Assembly: GCA_021732085.1 (NCBI GenBank)
Contig: JAKFVQ010000021.1
Span: 306,055 to 370,054, forward strand
DNA from: Candidatus Obscuribacterales bacterium
GTDB lineage: Bacteria; Cyanobacteriota; Vampirovibrionia; Obscuribacterales; Obscuribacteraceae
Length of the DNA: 64,000 nucleotides
Direction: 5' to 3'
Part shown: in pieces, positions 1-7,600 of the stretch
Position numbering within the stretch: the stretch's first letter is position 1
Layout of the letters: every line of letters begins with the position of its first letter
The notes under the pieces: generated by a model
What the model was told of the DNA's origin: nothing
The model's input: the letters and a program-made list of their open reading frames with translations, nothing else
Databases searched by the model: none
Made by a program: the position numbers and the translations under genes

Positions 1-719
1 TATTCTAAAGGCGGCAATCCCGATTAAAGAATTTGAATTTGATACCAGATTTAGTTTGCGTAGTCTGAGGGCTATGAGTTGCATGAAGTGCCGATGCAAA
101 AGGGGATATGGCATGGATCACGTTCATCTGGTTGACATTATTGGTGCGAGTCGGGATTCAAATTTTTCGCAGAAGGGATACCGGGCAGGCTGACTAATCA
201 ACATCTATAGCGGAGCAAAGACAATTGAAGAGAGTCGAACAATCTAAATTCGTGTCGGATAGAGGATGCCGCTGTGAAAGTTAATCAAGTGCAAAGAAAA
301 AACGGCGCTGAAATAACGTAAGGAACTGGCCCCCTGTTGATCGCATTGAACGGGTCCGGCAAAGCCGTCGGCGAAATTTCGCTTTTCTAAGCATGCTCTC
401 CGTTAAGGACATAGTCATTCTTTCATTGGTGGAATTGAACAAACTGGCGAATTATAGCAGAGGCGGATCTGGATGAGGTAACTGGAGCAAAGCCATAGAC
501 TAGCTAAATTCTCAAGCTTGCATTACCCAGATAGTGGCGTCATGCCTCCGGTCGTGGTGACGTTCTATACAATTCCATGATTCGGAAAATGGAATCAAGT
601 TACTTTCGGAAAAAAAAAGAAGGAAAACAGAAATCACTGCCTTCCTTCAAGTCATTATTTATTTGTTCCAAACATTTTACTGGCGGTGTTCAGATGTTAT
701 GCCGATTTATCCAACAGAA
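1..719. other. No supported gene
   Basis: I see no open frame with protein-like composition, no RNA gene and no clear repeat here. The short frames around 577-1097 on the plus strand run antisense to the Gp88-like gene and have no recognisable domain or ribosome binding site. This may be the decayed end of the accessory island that follows. Confidence 0.5.
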
Positions 720-1508
720 TTATTGCGGCAGACAAAAGTTGCAGGACTGGCAAGGACGAGGTTCAGCCGAGCTGCGTTCAAGCGCATAGCCGCCGAGAAT
801 TTGCGGGCAAACAACAAAGTTAGGCGCCAGCAATTCAGGCACATGCCTGCCACCATGATGTTTTGGAAAGGTAACTATGTCGCCTGGCTTTGCTGTAGAC
901 GAAAGGTGCTCGATCATTTCTGGAGCCATCAACTCTTCTTGTTCTTGAAGAAGTGCTATCTTCCAAAAACGACTTGCACTTGCATATGCCAGAATGCCAC
1001 GGCAGTAATTGTCGCGATCAAGACTCAGCCATCCCTGACAATTTGGAAGCGCTGCCAGATTTGTGAGCGCAGCAAAGAGCCCGTTGTCCAAGAATGATCG
1101 AGTGTAAAACCAAAATGAGCATTCTGGCCGAGATCTAACTGCCAGAGCCCATGCTTCAGCGTAAGAAGAGCTGACAAAGTCACCTAAATCGTGGATTCTA
1201 AAGCTGTATGGAATCGCTGTTTCTGTGCCACTTATCTTGGCAGTCAGCCAATCAATGGGACGTGCCTGATCGATAAGCGTGGTGAGATTCTCGGAAAGCA
1301 ACTCAGGTCCGCCGTGCTTTAACAAGTACATCACTGTGCGATAGTTCTGTTGACGCTTTGCACGCTGCGCATCGTTCTGATAACGAATACCGTGACCATA
1401 GCAAGCCTTCCAGCATGCTTCTGTTTTGTTGATGCAAGAAACGCGTGGCAAACTGAATACCGGTCCGGTCTTACTGTTATTTGTCAGTTGAAGTCCGTAA
1501 GTTTCCAT
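720..1508 (-). CDS. Phage Gp88-like domain protein
   Basis: The 262-residue product resembles the 'gene product 88' family known from actinobacteriophages and plasmids. The N-terminal part has a Cys-rich segment ending in KACYGHG, the middle has the family-like core RIHDLGDF followed by a W and VRSRP segment, and the C-terminus has CPQILGG and a closing CQSCNFC pair that looks metal-binding. The molecular function of Gp88 is not established, so none is assigned. An ATG 45 nt further upstream is open, but the ATG chosen has GAGG eight bases before it. It lies 56 nt downstream of the ribbon-helix-helix gene on the same strand and is probably co-transcribed. The family tie suggests that this edge of the island came from a phage or plasmid. 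Confidence 0.6.
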   Translation of the reverse strand: METYGLQLTNNSKTGPVFSLPRVSCINKTEACWKACYGHGIRYQNDAQRAKRQQNYRTVMYLLKHGGPELLSENLTTLIDQARPIDWLTAKISGTETAIPYSFRIHDLGDFVSSSYAEAWALAVRSRPECSFWFYTRSFLDNGLFAALTNLAALPNCQGWLSLDRDNYCRGILAYASASRFWKIALLQEQEELMAPEMIEHLSSTAKPGDIVTFPKHHGGRHVPELLAPNFVVCPQILGGYALERSSAEPRPCQSCNFCLPQ

Positions 1509-1564
1509 TCTATTTTCCTCGAGAAAGAGGGGACGAGCATTGCCCATCCCCATGTGTAATCGAC

Positions 1565-1768
1565 CTACTGATTTTCAGAGTAGATGTTCTCCAGCCGCTG
1601 CACTTCAGCGCTAGTCGACTCAGTTCGTCTGTAGATGTCGTAATATCGTCGAAGGGCTTCTCTGATCAGATCGGAGCGAGTGCGATACTCGTACTTCGCC
1701 ATCAAATCAATATTCGCAAGCAGTCTGCTCGGTAAACCGATCAAAACTTTCTTCGTGTCATTGCTCAT
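1565..1768 (-). CDS. Ribbon-helix-helix (CopG/MetJ-type) DNA-binding protein
   Basis: This small protein (67 residues) has a classical ribbon-helix-helix layout: a short N-terminal strand (KKVLIGLPSRLL), then two helices with RSDLIREALRRYY. The charged tail ends in ENIYSENQ. The frame is open 28 codons further upstream, but the internal ATG is preceded by GGAG with seven-base spacing and begins exactly at the domain, so I chose it. Proteins of this type act as dimeric repressors, commonly as antitoxins or plasmid copy/partition regulators. Here it precedes the Gp88-like gene and no toxin gene is visible beside it. It might regulate the minus-strand cluster, but no operator was identified. Confidence 0.75.
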   Translation of the reverse strand: MSNDTKKVLIGLPSRLLANIDLMAKYEYRTRSDLIREALRRYYDIYRRTESTSAEVQRLENIYSENQ

Positions 1769-1968
1769 TTCAATTCTCCATGAAACGTGCCCAGCCACCC
1801 GCGTGGACTCCGGCATGAAACACAGCCGTGCACATGCACCGCGCGGAATCATTCAGAGAAATGCTTCGCCAGCTCCATAGGTGTGATGATGTGCGGCGCA
1901 TGTGCGATGAATTGAAAATGCCGGAAGAACCTTATTTTATTGGACGATTCTGAAAATTAGAGTTAGGT

Positions 1969-3339
1969 CTAGGTACTTGACTTTGCGGCTGCAGATTCAT
2001 TTTTTACTGTCTCGCCTGCCCATGGCTCAGATGGTGGCTCTGTGGAAAAAACTGGTTGAGCCCAGGGATCTGAATATTGTTCCTTCCCTTGGTAGAAAAC
2101 CGTCATGGGTCCATCAGCCGAAACAACCACAACGCAGATCTCATGGTTCTCTTTTCTGGCACTGAATCTCAATGCGGAATTGTATCGGGCACCTCGCGAT
2201 CTAACTTCGTGTTCACCGACGGTCTGACCATCTAGTAAGCAACCGAAAGAGGTTATGTGTCCCTTCGCGTCTATTTGAATTGCGCCATCCACGCTTGCCA
2301 TGCCGCATACAAGTTCAAAATGTTCCAGAGTTGCCGACGAAATCAATTTGTGTCCTGTTATTTCGGATGGTTTTTCGCGAGGATCCATTACCAAAGTACA
2401 TCCAAAACCGCTTTCAGCAGCACGAAAAGCTATTTCCCCTGCAAGTTTTGCTGCAGTCTTCAGTCGTGCATCTCCAGAAGTAATTTCTTCAATCACTGAG
2501 CGGTGATCCTTATGGCGACTTCGAAACTCGCCGCCTACAATATGGCAAAACAACTCATCACCACAGAATATGAAGGCACCACCACGCGAAAAATGTGCAA
2601 GCAGGTAATGCTCAGTTATTTTACGAGATAGACCAATTACATTGTTTCCATCAGACACCAGCATTCCCTCAGCTTTGGTCAGAGCTAGCAATTTGCCAAC
2701 ATGCTTTGAGTCGAGCAACGGAATAGGTTCGCGAAACAATAGCTCACATTCTTCTGCACGAAGCGGAATCAAGATTCTCCCCTTTGGAGAATGCCCCTCT
2801 TCGATAGTTCGAGAAATACGCCCAATCGCATCGAGCGCACCGGAGACCGGAAAGAGCCGCTCTTCGGCTGGTATACCCAGCTTCTCAAAAACCAAATGTG
2901 ATAAAACCATTGGAGCGAAATGTTGTAACTGCTCCATAGAGAGTCGCACGGATTGCCTCGCGACCAGACTCATCCTGAAAGAGGTAAACATTAGGTTTGT
3001 GCCGAATTCCAGCCACGTTTTGATTGGCAATAGTGCGTCACAGTTTCTTGGAGGAAGAGCAAATATTCGGAGTGATAATGGATCAAAGTTGTTAGTGCCG
3101 TGTGTGACTATGACGCCCCTTGTCTTGAATACTTGGACGGAGTCAAACTCTGCTAGGATCGGCAGGTCGGCATCTGTTTTAAGCAATTCGTCGGGATCGT
3201 AGACAAGGAATTCGTTACCCACAGATGAGAACTGTGCAACTGCTGCAACTTTGCAATGCCCTGCAAATCGCGATAGTCCGAGTCGCAAGTAATGAAGAAA
3301 AATAGTCATCCACATATCGGTTGACTTTTGATTGCTCAT
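1969..3339 (-). CDS. DisA_N/DAC-like nucleotide cyclase domain protein, putative defence signal synthase
   Basis: The 456-residue product ends in a region that reads like a diadenylate-cyclase (DisA_N) fold at about residues 290-420. It contains a helix with EIAFRAAESGFGCTLVMD, then DGA at 351-353 followed by IQID, then RGARYNSA at 382-389 in the place of the classical GTRHRAA, then VVVSADGP at 403-411 in the place of the VSEETG strand. Known DACs join two ATP into c-di-AMP across a dimer interface using the DGA and RHR motifs. The changed RHR motif leaves product and activity open. The first 290 residues are not recognised and may sense the trigger. There is no membrane segment or DNA-binding DisA C-terminus. 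It lies 33 nt downstream of the SLATT-like membrane protein, the arrangement expected of a synthase/effector pair. Confidence 0.65.
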   Translation of the reverse strand: MSNQKSTDMWMTIFLHYLRLGLSRFAGHCKVAAVAQFSSVGNEFLVYDPDELLKTDADLPILAEFDSVQVFKTRGVIVTHGTNNFDPLSLRIFALPPRNCDALLPIKTWLEFGTNLMFTSFRMSLVARQSVRLSMEQLQHFAPMVLSHLVFEKLGIPAEERLFPVSGALDAIGRISRTIEEGHSPKGRILIPLRAEECELLFREPIPLLDSKHVGKLLALTKAEGMLVSDGNNVIGLSRKITEHYLLAHFSRGGAFIFCGDELFCHIVGGEFRSRHKDHRSVIEEITSGDARLKTAAKLAGEIAFRAAESGFGCTLVMDPREKPSEITGHKLISSATLEHFELVCGMASVDGAIQIDAKGHITSFGCLLDGQTVGEHEVRSRGARYNSALRFSARKENHEICVVVVSADGPMTVFYQGKEQYSDPWAQPVFSTEPPSEPWAGETVKNESAAAKSST

Positions 3340-3372
3340 GAATGAACCTCGCTCTTTTTTCCTTTGTGCCAG

Positions 3373-3936
3373 TCAGGATGGTTTACATTTGTCCAAACCG
3401 AGAATAATCCAGGCTTTAAGACAGTGCCATAATCGAAGAACTGGGAACAAAAGCTCCGGGATGGTGGGCACGTTTTCCCTGTTCAAGTAACTACTGCGTG
3501 CCTCGCGATACTCCGAGAGCACTTCTTCGTCATTTTTGTTTCCTGAGAGTTCCGCAATCTCTCGAAATGCATATTTTGATTCTACATACTTGTCCACTGC
3601 GGCCTTGTGGCCAGCAGCTTTAGCAGCCGGTTTCATTATGAAATCGACAAGACTGAGAAAAACTGACAGTGCTGCAAGCAATGCCATTAACACTCTTACT
3701 TTTGTTGGTACATCGTACTGGTGAGGAAGGGGAAACAAGTTTGCAAATGGCTGGATAGTTTTTTCATCGGCCAGAGAGAACGTCAATAGGAGTAGTCCAA
3801 GTGCCACATTGGAGAACGTGAGAATCAATTCCCACATGTGATACCAATCCTGCAAACAGGCATGTGCTGTTGCAAAGCCATTACATGAGTCTTGGAGCCA
3901 TGCCAATCGCTTGCTAAACTTTTCCGATAACGGCAT
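3373..3936 (-). CDS. SLATT-like two-transmembrane protein, putative effector
   Basis: The 187-residue product has two transmembrane helices at about residues 36-55 and 82-101. A long amphipathic helix follows, with H110 and Y117 spaced as in the SLATT superfamily, and then a third hydrophobic stretch near the C-terminus. SLATT proteins are predicted pore-forming or membrane-disrupting effectors that often sit beside nucleotide-second-messenger synthases in bacterial immunity (comparative-genomic knowledge). Its partner here is the DisA_N-like gene 33 nt downstream. The frame is open to a GTG 34 codons upstream; the ATG chosen has GGGGA shortly before it and begins at the conserved part. An unrelated small membrane protein is possible, since the SLATT call rests on topology and a few residues. 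Confidence 0.55.
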   Translation of the reverse strand: MPLSEKFSKRLAWLQDSCNGFATAHACLQDWYHMWELILTFSNVALGLLLLTFSLADEKTIQPFANLFPLPHQYDVPTKVRVLMALLAALSVFLSLVDFIMKPAAKAAGHKAAVDKYVESKYAFREIAELSGNKNDEEVLSEYREARSSYLNRENVPTIPELLFPVLRLWHCLKAWIILGLDKCKPS

Positions 3937-4024
3937 TACTTCCCCACCCCTACGGACTGAAAGTTTTTCCTTCTTACGCCCTGGTAACGCAACTGCAATT
4001 GGATTTGTTGTGCAGTCATTACGA

Positions 4025-4345
4025 CTAATGCCAAACACTAGATTGAAAGGACATTTGAGTTCTTCCCATATTTATTCGAGGAGAAACGGGAGCAGGGTAA
4101 GAACATTGAGAGTTCGTCGAGTTCGAGGATAGAGCCAGTCCGAACATTTCAGCCTGTAGGAGCGACTTGAAACCTGGCGATACTTCTTTCCAAACCAGGT
4201 TCATGGCGGCAGGGTCAAAAACCTTGACATGAACAAACGCACGTTCAAATCGGCGCGTCAGCCGAATGTCATCCCGCCAGGGCAGAAAGTAATACTCAAC
4301 CACCGGGTCCTTATAAGTGCGGCGAAAAAATCTGAGCGACTCCAT
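4025..4345 (-). CDS. Small hypothetical protein upstream of the SLATT/DisA_N pair
   Basis: This 106-codon frame starts at an ATG with GGAGG about ten bases before it and reads as protein-like in its first 75 residues (charged, with aromatic residues, e.g. FERAFVHVKVFDP). The tail is Ser/Asn/Pro-rich and less convincing. No family is recognised. It precedes the SLATT-like gene on the same strand with an 89-nt gap and could be the first gene of that operon, possibly encoding an accessory or regulatory component. Confidence 0.35.
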   Translation of the reverse strand: MESLRFFRRTYKDPVVEYYFLPWRDDIRLTRRFERAFVHVKVFDPAAMNLVWKEVSPGFKSLLQAEMFGLALSSNSTNSQCSYPAPVSPRINMGRTQMSFQSSVWH

Positions 4346-4644
4346 GATGCGTGCCCTCCGAAATGAATATGGAATTCAAGAAGAAATTGGGTTGCCATGC
4401 GGGTCGCGGTCAATTAACCCTTCTACTTTCATAAACGTAAAAAACATGCCAAGAGTTCAATGAAATAGATTAATTCCGACCGCGCGGTGCATATATGTTG
4501 CGGTGTGCGTTGCTAAGGTGAGTTAAATCATCCAGGCACATTGGCTCGGATGCTTGTCATGAGAGAAATCGAATCGTGCTTATGGGAAAATAATGTCTAT
4601 TTTCCTCGGCATCCATCCCAGTCCGCGAGGGGTTGTAAACAGCT

Positions 4645-7600
4645 ATGGACGTATTTGAAGTTCGTCAGAGTCTTATCGATGACTATGCCAATTACATTGG
4701 TAGTTTCTTTCAGATTAAAGACCCTCGCATCGAGAACAAGGTGAAAACCAGCCTCGAAGAAGGCTTGCTCTGGCCGGAACCTCTGATCCAGCTGAACCCT
4801 TCGTTCGAGCCAGGAATGTGGATCGATGAATTAGTAAAGGAAGGAGTACTCGCTCCGGAATGCGCCAAGATCTTCCGAAAGAAACCGAAGGCAGATGTAG
4901 ATAGCGGTCCGCTGCGGCTCCACAAGCACCAAGAAGAAGCATTGCGTGCCGCGAGAACCGGAGCGAACTATGTTCTAACTACTGGCACGGGTTCCGGCAA
5001 AAGCCTCGCTTACATCGTTCCTATAGTTGATCATATTGTGCGGAACGGATCTGGAAAGGGCGTTCAAGCCATTGTCATTTATCCGATGAACGCGCTTGCA
5101 AACAGCCAGGAAGGCGAGCTGAAGAAATTTCTGCACAATGGCTATCCAAACGGGAGGAGCCCGGTCACTTTCAGGCGTTACACGGGCCAAGAAAAAGAAG
5201 AAGAAAAAAACGAAATCATCGCAAATCCCCCAGACATCATTTTGACAAACTACGTGATGCTGGAACTCATGCTCACTCGTCCGTCGGAAGAAAAGCTGAT
5301 CGCCGCGGCCAAAGGAATGAAATTCCTGGTATTTGATGAATTGCACACATACCGTGGTCGCCAGGGTGCCGACGTAGCTTTGCTAGCTCGCAGAGTCGCA
5401 GATCGCGTTGGCGCGGAGAAACTCCAGTTTGTCGGTACTTCTGCGACTCTTGCAGGTGGCGACAATTACGAAGAAAAGCAACGGGAAGTAGCCGTCGTTG
5501 CATCGAAGATCTTCGGAGCAGAAGTCCGCCCGGAAAATGTTATCGGAGAAACTCTACGACGAGCGACTCCGGAACTCGATTTCACCAAGAACTCCGTCAT
5601 TACAGACCTCGCTCGTCGCGTATCAGACGAAGATTACAAACTGCCCACGGAATTTGAATCGTTCGTCAAAGAGCCACTATCAAGCTGGCTGGAAACAACT
5701 TTTGGAATCAAGAAAGAACCAAACAGTGAACGATTGATGCGGACCACACCGTTAAGTATTACCGGCGAAGAAGGCGCTGCGAAACAGCTTAGTAAGCTTA
5801 CTGGCGTGAATGATAAGGTCTGCGCTGAAGCGATTCAGCGAGGTTTGCTTGCTGGTTACACATGTGAGCCCAATCCAGAAACCGGTTTTCCTGCATTTGC
5901 ATTTCGTGTCCATCAATTTATAAGCCGTGGCGACACTGTATATGCATCACTAGAATCAGCCGAGTCCAGGCATTTGACCATGTTCGGTCAGCAGTTCACC
6001 CCGGAAGACAGGACAAAAATACTACTTCCAATGTGCTTTTGCCGGGAGTGCGGGCAAGAGTATTACTCCATTCGGCGCAAGACGCATTCGAAGATTGGCG
6101 AGCGTGCGGTAGAACCTCGCGTTTTCCAGGACCAGGCGCATGACGCGACCAGCGAAGCTGGCTATTTGTACTTCAATGAAAACGACCCTTGGCCGGACGA
6201 TGATCCGACCGACAGAATACCAGACGAATGGTTAGAGGAAGGCAAGCAAGGTGCCCGAATCAAAAGCGATAGAAAGAAATACTTGCCAAAAGCATTAATG
6301 CTTGACGCCGGTGGCTTCGAGTCTGCGGGCGGACAGAAATACCATTTCGTCACAACACCATTTCAGTTCTGCCTGAATTGTGGCGTTACTTACAGCCGCC
6401 AGAGATCAGACTTCGGAAAGTTGAGTACGCTTAGTTCCGAGGGAAGAAGCACAGCAACCACTATTCTCAATTTGTCCGCGATTTTACAACTGCGCAATGA
6501 AGAGACACTACCTCTCACCGCGCGAAAACTATTGAGCTTTACCGACAATAGACAAGACGCTTCTCTCCAAGCCGGCCATTTCAACGACTTCGTTGAGATA
6601 GGACTGTTGCGCGGCGCACTTTACCGAGCAGTTGAGCAGGCTGGTTCCAGCGGAATAAGCCATGAGCTTCTTTGCCAGAAAGTATTTGATTCACTTGAAC
6701 TACCAGTGCGATTTTACTCTCTAGACCCCACCGTAAGATTCCAAGCAAAGATTGATACAGACAAAGCATTCAGAGATTTGCTTGGCTATCGCCTTTACCG
6801 AGACCTCGAACGTGGATGGCGCATTACCGCTCCAAACCTGGAGCAATGCGGGCTGCTCGAAATTGAGTACCTCTCGCTCAAAGATGTAACGGAAGCCGAG
6901 GATGTGTGGCAGGACACTCATTCGGTACTTCTGAACGCACCACCGGTGCTCAGAATGGAAATTTGCAAAGTTCTCCTGGACCACATGCGGCGCGAGCTTG
7001 CAATTCAGGTAGATTACCTTGACCCACAATTTCAAGAACGCATTCAACGAGAAAGTAATGCCCGGCTCCGCGCGCCATGGTCAATAGATGAAAACGAGCG
7101 GATGCTTCGTGCATCTATTCTGTATCCGCGTTCATCGCGCGGAGGTCAGGACGGCGACGGCACAGTGTACCTCTCTCCGCGTGGCGCAGTCGCTCAATTC
7201 TTCAAGAAAAAGCTGCAGCGTTTACTGAAAGACCACAAACTTGACACCAATGATGTCCAGGAAATTTGCAAACAATTATTGAATGCACTCAAAATTGCTG
7301 GTTTGGTGGCAGTGGTTCGTGAACCAAGAGACAACGATGATGTCCCTGGATATCAGCTGCGCTCGTCCGGAATGCTTTGGAAGGTTGGCGATGGAGTAAA
7401 GGCTTATCACGATCCAATACGAGTGCCACGACCTGCTGAAAGCGGCGGTAAACCCAACTCATTTTTCGTTGACTTTTATCGAGAAACGGCAAAGGGCTTA
7501 GTCGGTCTTGAGGGCAGAGAACATACTGCACAGGTAGATGCTGGTGCACGTTTAGATCGAGAAGATCTTTTCCGACAAGGTGAATTACCTATTTTGTTCT

